Program-made: the position numbers and the translations under genes
Shown here: positions 43,670 to 53,539 of the stretch, in pieces
How positions within the stretch are numbered: the stretch's first letter is position 1
How the letters are laid out: each line of letters opens with the position of its first letter
Notes under the pieces: model-generated
Databases searched by the model: none
Told to the model about the DNA's origin: nothing
Seen by the model: the letters and a program-made list of their open reading frames with translations, nothing else
From: Aquimarina brevivitae
GTDB lineage: Bacteria > Bacteroidota > Bacteroidia > Flavobacteriales > Flavobacteriaceae
Length of the DNA: 64,000 bases
Reading direction: 5' to 3'
Assembly (NCBI RefSeq): GCF_004216895.1
Contig: NZ_SGXE01000002.1
Span: 682,001-746,000, forward strand

Positions 43670-46258
43670 ATGGCAAGAAAACCTAAATTAGAACGATTTA
43701 ACGAAAATGTACTCGCTAAGTATCAAATATACAATAGTATATTTATGACACTTCCTTTTGATACGATTACCAATACAGGAGTGCTTTTACCACTTTTTCA
43801 GGAGGTATGCCAAAAAGGCTATGCCAATCATAAAACACCAACTGAAATCGTAGAAGAATTTTTTAAACTGTATCAAGATAATCCAACTGAGGAGCAAAAG
43901 AATGATCTTTTGTTTCGTTTCATACAATATATTGAACGCCAAGTGGTACTTTTTGATGCTATTGAGGATGCGGCATTTCCTATTGTTAATAATATGGACG
44001 GTAGAGGAACCCTCCGAAGCATTAAGGAACAAGCACAAGCTAAAGGACAGCTAAAGGCGCTTAAAGCGTATTTGAAGAAATTTAAAATACGCCCAACGCT
44101 TACGGCTCATCCAACTCAGTTTTATCCTGGTACTGTTTTAGGAATTATACACGATCTTGATAAAGCGATACGAGGTAACGATTTATTGCGTATTAAAAGT
44201 TTATTGGCACAATTAGGAAAAACTGGTTTCTTTAAAAAAGAAAAACCAACTCCATACCATGAAGCAGTTAGCCTCATCTGGTATCTAGAAAACGTATTCT
44301 ATCATTCTGCTAGTGCCATTTATAATTATGTACAGCAAAATATATTTGAGTCCGAAGAAATAGATAATGATTTGATCAATCTTGGGTTTTGGCCTGGTGG
44401 GGATAGAGATGGTAATCCTTTTGTAACTACAGAGACTACTCTAAAAGTAGCCAAGCGGCTACGCAAAACAATTTTAATCAATTATTATAGAGATATAAGA
44501 GAGCTTAAAAGAAGAATTACTTTTGGCAATCTACAAGATCGAATAGTAAAGCTCGAGCGGGCTTTGTATGATAATTTTACTTATCCTAATCCGTCATTAC
44601 CATTGACACAAGAAGGTTTTTTACAGGAATTACTGTCCATAAGAGAGGAGCTGGTATCACAGCATCAGTCACTTTTCTTAGACGAATTACAAGACCTAAT
44701 AAATAAGGTAAAGATATTTGGGTTTCATTTTGCCACCCTTGATATCCGACAAGATGCAAGGATTCACCATCAGGTATTGATGTCTGTGGTTGAAAAAACC
44801 AAAGCATTGGATTTAGGTATTTTTCCAGCGGATTACGAATCTTTATCCGATGCAGATAAAATGGACGTGTTAACCTCCGTAGAAGGAAGTTTGGATCCAT
44901 CAGATTTTGAAGACGATATTACTAAAGCCACTTTAGAATCAATTTATGCCATGAAAACCATTCAGGCGGATAATGGCGAGCGGGCAACCAATAGGTATAT
45001 CATTAGTAATAATGGAAATGAATTGAATGTTTTAGAAACCTTTGCGTTGATACGACTATGTGATTGGAGTAACCCTACGGTAGATGTGATTCCGTTATTT
45101 GAAACAGTTCCTGATTTAAAAGTAGCAGATCAGGTGATGGAAAAATTATATGCCAACCCTGTGTATATGGAACACCTACAAAAGCGTGATATGAAACAAA
45201 CCATAATGCTTGGTTTTTCGGACGGAACAAAAGATGGAGGGTATCTGATGGCGAACTGGGCTATTTTTAAAGCCAAAGAAGCCTTAACTGCAATCTCTAG
45301 AAAATATGATGTCAAAGTGATATTCTTTGATGGTAGAGGAGGACCACCTGCCAGAGGTGGGGGTAATACCAATCAATTTTACGCTTCGTTAGGCCCAACT
45401 ATTGAGGATGAGCAAATCCAGCTGACGGTACAAGGACAAACCATAAGCTCAAATTTTGGAACTTTAGATTCCTGTCAATATAATCTAGAGCAGTTATTAG
45501 GTGCAGGAATTGAAAATGAATTATCTGGAAATGAAGAAAACAGATTTTCCGATGGTAATAAAGCTGTGATGCAAGAGTTAGCGGATATCAGCTATCAAAC
45601 GTATACCGATTTTAAGAATCATCCTAAATTCCTTTCGTATTTAGAGCATATGAGTACCCTTAAATTTTATGGAAAAGCCAATATAGGTAGCCGACCATCA
45701 AAGCGAGGAAAGAGTGATTCCTTGGTATTCAGTGATCTTAGAGCGATTCCTTTTGTAGGTAGTTGGAGTCAATTGAAACAAAATGTACCTGGATTTTATG
45801 GGGTAGGTACCGCGATAAAAGCTTTCGAAGATAGAGGGGAATTTGATAAGGTAAAAACGCTATATAAAGAATCTGCGTTTTTTAGAGCACTTATTGGTAA
45901 TAGTATGATGAGTTTGTCTAAGTCCTTTTTTGAACTTACAGCGTATATGAAGAATGACCCGGAGTATGGTGCATTCTGGAATATCATTTATGATGAATAC
46001 CAACTCTCAAAAGAATTAATTTTAAAGTTAACGGATTTTAAGCAACTTATGCAACACGAACCTGCTGGTAAGGCTTCCATTGATGTTAGAGAAAAAATTG
46101 TGTTGCCTTTATTGACAATTCAGCAGTATGCCTTGAAAAAAATTCAGGATATTAATAGATCGAAGGTAGAAGCGGATACTAAAGAATTAAATACTTATGA
46201 AAAAATGGTAACCCGATCATTGTTTGGTAACATCAATGCAAGTAGAAATTCCGCATAA
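43670..46258 (+). CDS. ppc: Phosphoenolpyruvate carboxylase
   Basis: An 862-residue enzyme fixing bicarbonate onto PEP to give oxaloacetate. The start is ATG 43670 (MARKPKLERF); an in-frame TTG 15 bp earlier is rejected. Catalytic segments are present: TAHPTQFYPG, FWPGGDRDGNPFVT, GFSDGTKDGGYLMANWA and FFDGRGGPPARGGG, and the C-terminal end has RSLFGNINASRNS. It is a somewhat divergent Bacteroidetes form. It is a single-gene unit with its own terminator. Confidence 0.93.
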   Translation: MARKPKLERFNENVLAKYQIYNSIFMTLPFDTITNTGVLLPLFQEVCQKGYANHKTPTEIVEEFFKLYQDNPTEEQKNDLLFRFIQYIERQVVLFDAIEDAAFPIVNNMDGRGTLRSIKEQAQAKGQLKALKAYLKKFKIRPTLTAHPTQFYPGTVLGIIHDLDKAIRGNDLLRIKSLLAQLGKTGFFKKEKPTPYHEAVSLIWYLENVFYHSASAIYNYVQQNIFESEEIDNDLINLGFWPGGDRDGNPFVTTETTLKVAKRLRKTILINYYRDIRELKRRITFGNLQDRIVKLERALYDNFTYPNPSLPLTQEGFLQELLSIREELVSQHQSLFLDELQDLINKVKIFGFHFATLDIRQDARIHHQVLMSVVEKTKALDLGIFPADYESLSDADKMDVLTSVEGSLDPSDFEDDITKATLESIYAMKTIQADNGERATNRYIISNNGNELNVLETFALIRLCDWSNPTVDVIPLFETVPDLKVADQVMEKLYANPVYMEHLQKRDMKQTIMLGFSDGTKDGGYLMANWAIFKAKEALTAISRKYDVKVIFFDGRGGPPARGGGNTNQFYASLGPTIEDEQIQLTVQGQTISSNFGTLDSCQYNLEQLLGAGIENELSGNEENRFSDGNKAVMQELADISYQTYTDFKNHPKFLSYLEHMSTLKFYGKANIGSRPSKRGKSDSLVFSDLRAIPFVGSWSQLKQNVPGFYGVGTAIKAFEDRGEFDKVKTLYKESAFFRALIGNSMMSLSKSFFELTAYMKNDPEYGAFWNIIYDEYQLSKELILKLTDFKQLMQHEPAGKASIDVREKIVLPLLTIQQYALKKIQDINRSKVEADTKELNTYEKMVTRSLFGNINASRNSA

Positions 46259-46281
46259 ACATATAACAATAATTACATTAG

Positions 46282-46314
46282 TTTGAGGTGGAATTACTAA
46301 TTTTCCACCTCAAA
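46282..46314 (+). terminator. Intrinsic terminator of ppc
   Basis: Perfect 12-bp stem TTTGAGGTGGAA/TTCCACCTCAAA, followed by five T. It shows that a longer reading frame from 46288 for the next gene is not a real start. Confidence 0.9.
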
Positions 46315-46326
46315 TTTTTCTGCCGT

Positions 46327-46839
46327 ATGACACTCAAACCAAATGAAAAGGAATATGATTCCTATTATCAACACTATATCAATCTTGTAGAAGATGCCAA
46401 TATTACTAAAGGCCTTCAATTGGGAAAACAGCGTTTTATTGACTTTGTAGTTCAAATACCTAATGAGAAGTTTCACTTTAGTTATGCTGAAGGTAAATGG
46501 ACCATTGCTGAAGTGTTACTTCACTTAATTGATACCGAAAGAGTTTTTAGTTATCGTGCTTTCAGAATTGGTAGGGGAGATACAACCCCTTTACCGGGTT
46601 TTCAACATGATGAATATGTACCCTACAGCAATGCTAAATCCTATACCAAACAAGAATTATTGCAAGAATTTACTGCGGTTAGAGAAAGCACTCTAAGTTT
46701 ATTTAATCGTTTTAATAATGACGCTTTAAAGCTAATGGGAGTCGCAAGCGGTGCTGGGATTAGTGTAAGAGCAATCGGCTATATCATAGCTGGTCATCAA
46801 GCACATCACCTGTCTGTTATTCAAGATAGATATTTATAA
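46327..46839 (+). CDS. DinB-family protein
   Basis: A 170-residue DinB-like four-helix protein. The start is ATG 46327 because the earlier frame (46288) reads through the ppc terminator. Metal-ligand-like His residues are in LLHLID and AGHQAHHL. DinB family proteins include metal-dependent thiol transferases and damage-inducible proteins; the specific role here is unknown. Cytosolic. Confidence 0.85.
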   Translation: MTLKPNEKEYDSYYQHYINLVEDANITKGLQLGKQRFIDFVVQIPNEKFHFSYAEGKWTIAEVLLHLIDTERVFSYRAFRIGRGDTTPLPGFQHDEYVPYSNAKSYTKQELLQEFTAVRESTLSLFNRFNNDALKLMGVASGAGISVRAIGYIIAGHQAHHLSVIQDRYL

Positions 46840-47000
46840 AATAGCATAAGAACCTGCTATTAACATAAGTTTTTTAATCTTAAACTTTTTTAAAATAACT
46901 ATAACACTATTACCGTGTTTTTTATAACTCCTTTATCATACTGAAGGATTAATAATTTGTAGTTTATTATAAATCAAGTTTAATAATTAAAATTTCACAC

Positions 47001-47549
47001 ATGAAGAAGAGAATAGCAATTTTAGCGACAAATGGTTTTGAAGAAGTAGAGTTGACAAGTCCTAAAGCTGCATTAGATAAAGAGGGATTTGAAACTCATA
47101 TTATTAGTTTAGAAAAAGGATCCATAAAAAGTTGGAAAGACGGAAATTGGGGTTCTACTTTTGAAGTTGATAAGACACTAGATGAAGTAACTGCTTCAGA
47201 CTACAATGCTTTAGTATTACCGGGAGGAGTAATTAATCCAGATCAATTAAGAAGAGATGAGAATGCAATAACCTTTGTACGCGACTTTTTTAAACAAGAG
47301 AAACCAGTAGCGGCAATTTGCCACGGACCGCAAATTTTAATTGATGCGGAAGTGGTAGAAAATCGAAAAATGACATCGTTTAGCGCGATTAAGAAAGATT
47401 TAATGAATGCAGGCGCTATTTGGATGGATAAAGAAGTTGTAGTAGATCAAGGATTTGTAACCAGTAGATCACCAGAAGATTTAAAAGCATTTAATGATAA
47501 ACTGGTAGAAGAAGTTTATGAAGGAAAGCATGATGAACAACATGCATAA
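47001..47549 (+). CDS. DJ-1/PfpI-family (type 1 glutamine amidotransferase-like) protein
   Basis: A 182-residue class I GATase-like protein. The nucleophile is C107 in AAICHGPQ with H108, and an acidic residue lies in NGFEEVE. The family includes protease-like and deglycase-like stress proteins such as PfpI and YhbO; the exact activity is debated. No signal peptide. It is closed by the terminator at 47611-47638. Confidence 0.88.
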   Translation: MKKRIAILATNGFEEVELTSPKAALDKEGFETHIISLEKGSIKSWKDGNWGSTFEVDKTLDEVTASDYNALVLPGGVINPDQLRRDENAITFVRDFFKQEKPVAAICHGPQILIDAEVVENRKMTSFSAIKKDLMNAGAIWMDKEVVVDQGFVTSRSPEDLKAFNDKLVEEVYEGKHDEQHA

Positions 47550-47610
47550 CTTATATAGATGCCCAAGTAAAACCTCCTTTTTTAGGATTTTAGTTTGAGC
47601 ATTTGTTGTA

Positions 47611-47638
47611 GCCGCCCTCAAAAGGGCGGCTTTTTTTT
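47611..47638 (+). terminator. Intrinsic terminator
   Basis: Perfect GC-rich stem GCCGCCCT/AGGGCGGC, loop CAAA, followed by eight T. Confidence 0.95.
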
Positions 47639-47661
47639 GTAATTTAAAGGCTAAAAGTACC

Positions 47662-48042
47662 ATGAATTCTAAACAAGAAATAGCACAACTATATCTTCAG
47701 TATTTACAAGAAGCTAATCTTACTGAGATTCTGTCTTTATGTAGCGAAGATGCTAAGATTATTTCTCCACTATATGGCGAAAGAAAAGCTACCGAATTTT
47801 ATAGGAATTTGTTTAAAGATACAGTCTCTTCAGAACTAAAACTTGATGGAGTTTTTGAAGAAAAAAACTCAAATCGATTTACGCTGGTTTTTGATTACCG
47901 ATGGACGATGCGCAATAAGGAAATAGTTGATTTTAAAGTAGTGGATCTTATTGTTTTAGATAAGAATAACAAAATCAAAGAACTACAAATTATCTATGAT
48001 ACGGTAAGAAGCCGTGAAATTTTGAAATCCTTACCATCATAA
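47662..48042 (+). CDS. SnoaL/NTF2-like small protein
   Basis: A 126-residue protein with the helix-then-cone beta-sheet pattern of SnoaL-like/NTF2 proteins: an opening helix with YLQYLQEANLTEILSLC, then EDAKIISPLYGER, and a C-terminal beta sheet FKVVDLIVLDKNNKI. Such proteins include enzymes and non-enzymatic binders. Nothing more specific can be said. It converges with an esterase gene, 6 bp away. Confidence 0.75.
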   Translation: MNSKQEIAQLYLQYLQEANLTEILSLCSEDAKIISPLYGERKATEFYRNLFKDTVSSELKLDGVFEEKNSNRFTLVFDYRWTMRNKEIVDFKVVDLIVLDKNNKIKELQIIYDTVRSREILKSLPS

Positions 48043-48048
48043 ATCTCT

Positions 48049-48690
48049 TTAAAGAATATCTTGTAATGATTCAGGGTTAAGCTCATGTCCACCATCGTGA
48101 GTTCTAAATTCTATAGTGGGCATTAATTGAATCAACCTGTCCTTTTCCTGATCTATTTTTTCAATATTAAAATACGGATCTTTTTCCCCAAGTATATGTA
48201 TGATACGCGTTTGGTTTTCAAGAAAAGCGACATCTTCTTTACCTAGTTCCTTTGGGAAACCACCAGACACAAATAGTAAACTATCACATTTTGTTTTTCG
48301 GCTAGTTACCCACCTACTGGCAATGCTAACTCCTTGAGAATAGCCTAATACAATGAGATTCTTATCTTCCGGAATATTTTCGTGTTCGATAATGGCATCC
48401 ACGTAGGCTAAGACATTTTGCTTATCGATAGCCGTATTTTCTTTAGTCAGCCAACTTGAGCCTACTTTTCTATAATCTTCTCCTTTATAATATTTAGATG
48501 GTGCCTGGGGAGCAATGATATAGTTTTTATCGGAATCTAAATGATTGAACAAGCGGATGAAATATCGACTTAGATAGCCGATTCCGTGAAAAACAATCCA
48601 AACATTCTCAGTAGTAGCTGATAATTTATGTAAAGTACTATAGCTATTGGTACTTTGGTAAGAAACTAAATGTTCTTTTATGGTAGACAT
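48049..48690 (-). CDS. Alpha/beta hydrolase (esterase/phospholipase-like)
   Basis: A 213-residue cytosolic hydrolase of the carboxylesterase/phospholipase (YpfH-like) type: WIVFHGIGY opening, IIAPQAPSKYY, nucleophile elbow GYSQGVSIASRW, and DGGHELN near the end. No signal peptide. It is convergent with the SnoaL-like gene. Substrate unknown. Confidence 0.85.
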   Translation of the reverse strand: MSTIKEHLVSYQSTNSYSTLHKLSATTENVWIVFHGIGYLSRYFIRLFNHLDSDKNYIIAPQAPSKYYKGEDYRKVGSSWLTKENTAIDKQNVLAYVDAIIEHENIPEDKNLIVLGYSQGVSIASRWVTSRKTKCDSLLFVSGGFPKELGKEDVAFLENQTRIIHILGEKDPYFNIEKIDQEKDRLIQLMPTIEFRTHDGGHELNPESLQDIL

Positions 48691-48823
48691 AGTTATTCTA
48701 TATAGGATTTCAAAGGATTCACAATATTACTGGAATTTTAGAGAAGGGCAAAGAACTGTTTAAAAAGTAAGCCTAAGTTTAAAAAGCTAAAGATCTATCC
48801 TTATTTTAGCTAAAAAAATAAAC

Positions 48824-49252
48824 ATGAATTCTGATTCTCAAAAACATATTCTCGAAGCATGTAATAAAATCAGTAAGAATACACTGATGGAAACCTTAGC
48901 AATCGAGTATTGTGAGGTTGGTCCGGACTTTTTAATTGCAAAGATGCCAGTAACACCCAGAGTGCATCAACCTGATGGATTACTGCATGGTGGGGCTATG
49001 GTAGCCTTAGCAGAAAGCGTAGGGAGTGCTGCATCGCACGTATTTTTAGATATCGATAACTTTTATATTAGAGGGTTAGAAATCGCAGCCAATCACGTTA
49101 AGAGTGTTAAGGATGGCTATGTATATGCCAAAGCCGAATTTATTCATAAAGGAAGAACTACTCAATTATGGAATATAAAGATTACCGATGAAGATAATCA
49201 ACTTATTTCTGTAGTAAAGTTAACCACAATTGCACTACCTAAAAAAGGGTAA
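48824..49252 (+). CDS. menI: Hotdog thioesterase, likely DHNA-CoA thioesterase
   Basis: A 142-residue PaaI-type hotdog thioesterase. HQPDGLLHGGAMVALAESV and GLEIAANHVKS, TTQLWNIKI are typical. It begins the menaquinone gene cluster, 3 bp before menF, so it most probably hydrolyses 1,4-dihydroxy-2-naphthoyl-CoA. The name rests on this context. Confidence 0.82.
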   Translation: MNSDSQKHILEACNKISKNTLMETLAIEYCEVGPDFLIAKMPVTPRVHQPDGLLHGGAMVALAESVGSAASHVFLDIDNFYIRGLEIAANHVKSVKDGYVYAKAEFIHKGRTTQLWNIKITDEDNQLISVVKLTTIALPKKG

Positions 49253-49255
49253 CTG

Positions 49256-50332
49256 ATGACGTTTATTGAGTTTACAGAACACATCACTTCGCAATATCAA
49301 GCAGATTTACCATTTGTAATCTATCGTAAACCTGACATATCAGAAGTTTATGCTTATTTGCAGCAGGATAGTATACTTCATTTCACAGCGAACTATAAGA
49401 CCAATGGGTTTGTGATGGCGTCGTTTGACTTAACGGAATCATATATCATTCCTAAAACAGCCAGTAAGCAAATTAAGGCTATTTTTCAACCTTCAGAATC
49501 TGATAAGAGTACAGAAATAGGTGAAACAGCATTAGAACTAGAAGCAAGTAAAGTTACTCATTTACGTTTGGTTGAAAAGGGTATAACAGCCATAAAAGAA
49601 GGCAAGTTCAAAAAGGTTGTACTTTCTAGAAAAGAGACCATAGCCCAGAAAAATCGCGAAAACTACATATTGATTTTTGAACGTATGCTAAATACCTATC
49701 CCAATGCCTTTGTATATGTATGGTACCATCCGCAAGTTGGGATGTGGGCAGGAGCTACACCTGAGACTTTTTTTTCCTTAACGGACAATGAGTTGACTAC
49801 CATGGCATTGGCGGGTACACAAGCGTATCTACCTGATGAGGAGGTGCATTGGAGAGCTAAAGAAAAGAACGAACAGCAACTGGTTACAGATTTTATTGTA
49901 GCATCTTTACAACCGGTAAGTAAAACACTAAACGTTACAAGTCCTTACACAGTGAGGGCAGGAAATTTATGGCATATCAGATCGGATATCAAAGCAGTAA
50001 AAAAGGAAACAGTTTCCAATGCTAAGCTCATACAAGCCCTGCATCCAACACCAGCAGTTTGTGGATTACCAAAAGATGCTGCTAAAAATTTCATTTTACA
50101 ACACGAAGGATATCCTCGTAAATTTTATACTGGGTTTTTAGGGATCATAGCGGAAGATGCTGAGCGGAAGTTGATTGATCTTTTTGTAAACCTACGATGT
50201 ATGGAATTGCAACCGGATAAGGTTTTGTTATACATAGGGGGAGGTATTACGTTGGATTCTGATCCTGAAGAGGAGTGGAAGGAGACGGTTAAAAAAGCCG
50301 GTACTATGAAAAACGTACTAGGATTATCTTAA
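49256..50332 (+). CDS. menF: Isochorismate synthase
   Basis: A 358-residue chorismate-binding enzyme. GKFKKVVLSRKETI, WAGATPETFFSL, MALAGTQAY, LHPTPAVCGLPKDAA and YTGFLGI match the MenF/EntC family, with the C-terminal LYIGGGITLDSDPEEEW. It converts chorismate to isochorismate, the first committed step of menaquinone synthesis. It starts 3 bp after the menI stop and is followed by menD. Confidence 0.92.
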   Translation: MTFIEFTEHITSQYQADLPFVIYRKPDISEVYAYLQQDSILHFTANYKTNGFVMASFDLTESYIIPKTASKQIKAIFQPSESDKSTEIGETALELEASKVTHLRLVEKGITAIKEGKFKKVVLSRKETIAQKNRENYILIFERMLNTYPNAFVYVWYHPQVGMWAGATPETFFSLTDNELTTMALAGTQAYLPDEEVHWRAKEKNEQQLVTDFIVASLQPVSKTLNVTSPYTVRAGNLWHIRSDIKAVKKETVSNAKLIQALHPTPAVCGLPKDAAKNFILQHEGYPRKFYTGFLGIIAEDAERKLIDLFVNLRCMELQPDKVLLYIGGGITLDSDPEEEWKETVKKAGTMKNVLGLS

Positions 50333-50418
50333 TTATTCAAAAGTGACTTTTCTGTAATCTATAATAGCAAGTTTTTCCTTTGGGAAATGTAAGCACAGGT
50401 TGTATTTTTACAATAGCA

Positions 50419-52143
50419 ATGAAAAGAAAATTATATTCCAAAATACCATTAGCACAAGCCGTAGTGGCATTGTGCGAGGCTAAAGGCATAAGTCGTATTG
50501 TTATATCGCCCGGTAGTAGAAATGCACCATTAACCATAGGTTTTTCAGAAAACCCTAATATGCACTGTTATAGTATTGTAGATGAAAGGTGTGCTGCTTT
50601 CTTTGCCTTAGGTATGGCCCAACAATTAGGTAAGCCTGTAGCATTAGTTTGTACATCGGGTAGTGCTTTGTTGAATTATTACCCGGCGATAGCTGAAGCT
50701 TATTATAGTGATATTCCATTAGTGGTGCTAAGTGCAGATCGACCTATAGAGCGAATTGACATAGGTGATGGACAGACTATCAGGCAAAAAAATGTATTTG
50801 AGAATCATATCTTATACTCTGCGAATTTATATTCAGAGATTTTTTCGAGTCAGGAAATAATTGATCCTCAAGTACGCCGTAAACAGCACGAAGCTCAAAA
50901 ACATAATCAGCGCGAAATTAATATCGCCCTTAATACAGCTATTGAACGTAAAGGCCCGGTGCATATCAACATTCCTTTTTATGAGCCTTTATATGATCGG
51001 GTAGAAATGCCTACCGTAAATCCAAAAAACATTCCTTTAGAGCGGTCAAAGTTTCAATTGGAAAATACATTATTGGACGAAATGGTAACGGATTGGAATG
51101 CCGCGTCGAAAAAAATGATCTTAATCGGGGTAAATACGCCCGGAGCTGTAGCAGATAAATGGCTAAATAGATTTGCTAAGGATCCTTCTACTTTAGTATT
51201 AACTGAAACGACTTCAAATATTTATCATTCTACACATATCAATTGTATTGATCAGCTGATATCTACGTTGACCGTTGAGGAGTTTGAGGAATTACAACCA
51301 GATATTCTACTAACAATTGGTGGTATGGTCGTTTCTAAACGAATCAAGGCTTTTTTACGTAACTATCAACCCCAAAAACATTGGCATATTGATGAAAAAA
51401 AAGCTTTTGATACGTATTTCTGTTTAACAGAACATGTTAAAATGGCTCCTAACTCCTTTTTCGAAGCTTTTATGCCTCATACGAATCCACAGGAGAAAAT
51501 TTATAAAGAAAAGTGGATTGCAGTAAGAGATTCCAGAAGAGAACAACACGAAGTTTATTTAGATACAGTAGACTTCACAGACTTGAAGGCATATGAACAA
51601 ATTTTTAAAATGCTGCCCGATAATGAGATGATCCATCTCAGTAACAGCTCAACCGTACGGTATGCACAATTATTTACCCTAAATCCTAGCTTTAAAGTGT
51701 TTTGCAATAGAGGTACTAGTGGAATAGACGGAAGTACATCTACGGCCATTGGTGGAGCGGTGGTATCTGAGTCATCTTGTACTTTAATAACTGGTGATTT
51801 GAGCTTTTTTTATGACAGTAATGCGTTGTGGAATACATATATACCAGCGAATTTTAAAATTATCATCATTAATAATGCGGGTGGCGGTATTTTTAGAATT
51901 TTACCGGGAAAAGAAAATACCGAAAATTTCGAACGTTTTTTTGAAACTAGTCATTCCTTAACGGCTAAACATTTATGTGCTATGTATAACATGACATATT
52001 ATCAAGCACAAAATGAAAAGGAGTTGAGTGAAGGATTAACTTTATTATTTCAACGAAATCAAAAACCAGCGATTTTAGAAGTATTTACCCCCAGAACTGC
52101 AAATGATGCTACGTTGATCGATTATTTTAAGAACTTCATCTAA
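50419..52143 (+). CDS. menD: SEPHCHC synthase MenD
   Basis: A 574-residue thiamine-diphosphate enzyme. The start is ATG 50419 (MKRKLYSKIPLAQAV); a longer frame from TTG 50380 has no support. N-terminal segments SPGSRNAPLTIGF and YSIVDERCAAFFALGMAQ and the C-terminal GDLSFFYDSNALWNT and NNAGGGIFRILPG are typical. It joins isochorismate and 2-oxoglutarate. The menF-menD gap is 86 bp without a terminator. Confidence 0.93.
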   Translation: MKRKLYSKIPLAQAVVALCEAKGISRIVISPGSRNAPLTIGFSENPNMHCYSIVDERCAAFFALGMAQQLGKPVALVCTSGSALLNYYPAIAEAYYSDIPLVVLSADRPIERIDIGDGQTIRQKNVFENHILYSANLYSEIFSSQEIIDPQVRRKQHEAQKHNQREINIALNTAIERKGPVHINIPFYEPLYDRVEMPTVNPKNIPLERSKFQLENTLLDEMVTDWNAASKKMILIGVNTPGAVADKWLNRFAKDPSTLVLTETTSNIYHSTHINCIDQLISTLTVEEFEELQPDILLTIGGMVVSKRIKAFLRNYQPQKHWHIDEKKAFDTYFCLTEHVKMAPNSFFEAFMPHTNPQEKIYKEKWIAVRDSRREQHEVYLDTVDFTDLKAYEQIFKMLPDNEMIHLSNSSTVRYAQLFTLNPSFKVFCNRGTSGIDGSTSTAIGGAVVSESSCTLITGDLSFFYDSNALWNTYIPANFKIIIINNAGGGIFRILPGKENTENFERFFETSHSLTAKHLCAMYNMTYYQAQNEKELSEGLTLLFQRNQKPAILEVFTPRTANDATLIDYFKNFI

Positions 52144-52241
52144 TTTCACTAATTTTTAATATATGTTAACGAGGTAGGTGTAGTGTATAAACATTATTTT
52201 TAAGAGTATATCTATGAACCAAATTTCTAAAATTAAATCTT

Positions 52242-52583
52242 ATGAGTAAAAGAGATGAACTAATCGAAAAATATGCTGCAGATATTAAGGATAAATTAGG
52301 ACAGACACCTGATATGGATCTATTAACCAAAGTGACTATTGGTTGTGGTCCCGCTATCTATAACGCTGACGCGGCAACTGTTTCCGGTACAGATAAATCT
52401 GAATTAGAAACCGTGAAAAAGAATTTTTTAATCAAAAAATTAGGTTTAAAAGATGATACCAAGCTTGATGATGCGATAAATGCTGTAATCGAGCAGTATG
52501 GCGCTTCAAACAGAAACAAATATAGAGCAGTAGTTTATTATTTATTAACTAAACACTTCGGTAAAGAAGCTGTTTATAATTAA
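52242..52583 (+). CDS. DUF2853 family protein
   Basis: A 113-residue cytosolic alpha-helical protein matching DUF2853: KYAADIKDKLGQTPD, LLTKVTIGCGPAIYNADAA and KYRAVVYYLLTKHF. Family function is unknown. It sits in the menaquinone cluster between menD and the CvfB-like gene, followed by a terminator. Confidence 0.88.
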   Translation: MSKRDELIEKYAADIKDKLGQTPDMDLLTKVTIGCGPAIYNADAATVSGTDKSELETVKKNFLIKKLGLKDDTKLDDAINAVIEQYGASNRNKYRAVVYYLLTKHFGKEAVYN

Positions 52584-52601
52584 TACGCCTATCACATATA
52601 T

Positions 52602-52631
52602 AAAAAAGCATCGAATTTTCGATGCTTTTTT
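52602..52631 (+). terminator. Intrinsic terminator of the men/DUF2853 unit
   Basis: Perfect 14-bp stem AAAAAAGCATCGAA/TTCGATGCTTTTTT around TT, with T run. Confidence 0.93.
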
Positions 52632-52696
52632 AATTTATAGCTATGGTATAAACATTTTAATAAAGCTATCTTTGTCCACAAAATAAATAGGATTAC

Positions 52697-53539
52697 ATGT
52701 TAGAGCTAGGAAAATATAATACATTAAAGATTGTTAGAGAACGAGATCCAGGATTGTTCTTAGAGGATGAAGATGGAAATGATGTGTTATTGCCAAATAA
52801 ATTTGTGCCTGAAGATTTTGAGATCGAAGACATGATTGAGGTATTTATTTATTTGGATAATGAAGAAAGAATCATCGCAACTACCCAAAAACCCTATGCC
52901 ACAGTTAATAGCTTTGCTGTTTTAAAATGTACTAGTGTTTCAGAAATAGGAGCATTTTTGGATTGGGGATTAGATAAAGAGCTTTTTGTTCCCTTTAAGG
53001 AACAGGCATCACGTATGAAAGAAGGTTATAAATACTTGGTATATGTGTACTTAGATGAGGAAACCAATAGGTTAGCAGCTTCAAGTAAAACCAATAAGTT
53101 TCTTTCTAATAATTTAGTATTGCTTGCTCCATATGATCAGGTAGATCTTATTGCCTCTCATCCATCACCAAACGGATGGAATATGATTGTAAATGAAAAA
53201 CATATTGGATTAGTGTTTTCGGATGATATTTTTCAAAAACTTTCTCCCGGAGATCGTTTAAAAGGATATGTCAAAAAAGTACGGCCGGATGGTAAAATTG
53301 ATTTGACACTACGAAGACACGGTTTTAGAGGTATTGAACCCGATGCCGAAAAAGTTTTGGAGAAGCTTAAAGCTAGCGGTGGATTTTTAAGACTAAATGA
53401 TAAATCTGCTCCAGAGGATATTAAAGAAGCCTTTCAACTCAGTAAAAAAAGTTTTAAAAGAGCAATCGGATCTTTATATAAATCTCGGATAATTGTTATT
53501 GAACCAGAAGGTATAAGACTTATTGAAGAAGATGCTTAG
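52697..53539 (+). CDS. CvfB-like S1-domain RNA-binding protein
   Basis: A 280-residue protein with repeated S1-like beta-barrels (ATVNSFAVLKCTSVSEIGAF, DRLKGYVKKVRPDGKIDL) and a C-terminal winged-helix (KKSFKRAIGSLYKSRIIVI), the CvfB/YitL architecture. These bind RNA and affect virulence factor expression in Gram-positives; the role in Bacteroidetes is unknown. -7 element TATCTTTG at 52667-52674. Overlaps the convergent gene by 4 bp. Confidence 0.88.
   Translation: MLELGKYNTLKIVRERDPGLFLEDEDGNDVLLPNKFVPEDFEIEDMIEVFIYLDNEERIIATTQKPYATVNSFAVLKCTSVSEIGAFLDWGLDKELFVPFKEQASRMKEGYKYLVYVYLDEETNRLAASSKTNKFLSNNLVLLAPYDQVDLIASHPSPNGWNMIVNEKHIGLVFSDDIFQKLSPGDRLKGYVKKVRPDGKIDLTLRRHGFRGIEPDAEKVLEKLKASGGFLRLNDKSAPEDIKEAFQLSKKSFKRAIGSLYKSRIIVIEPEGIRLIEEDA

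Noticed and set aside
46288..46326. Longer DinB reading frame starting at 46288
   Set aside because: This stretch is the ppc terminator stem; ATG 46327 fits the family.
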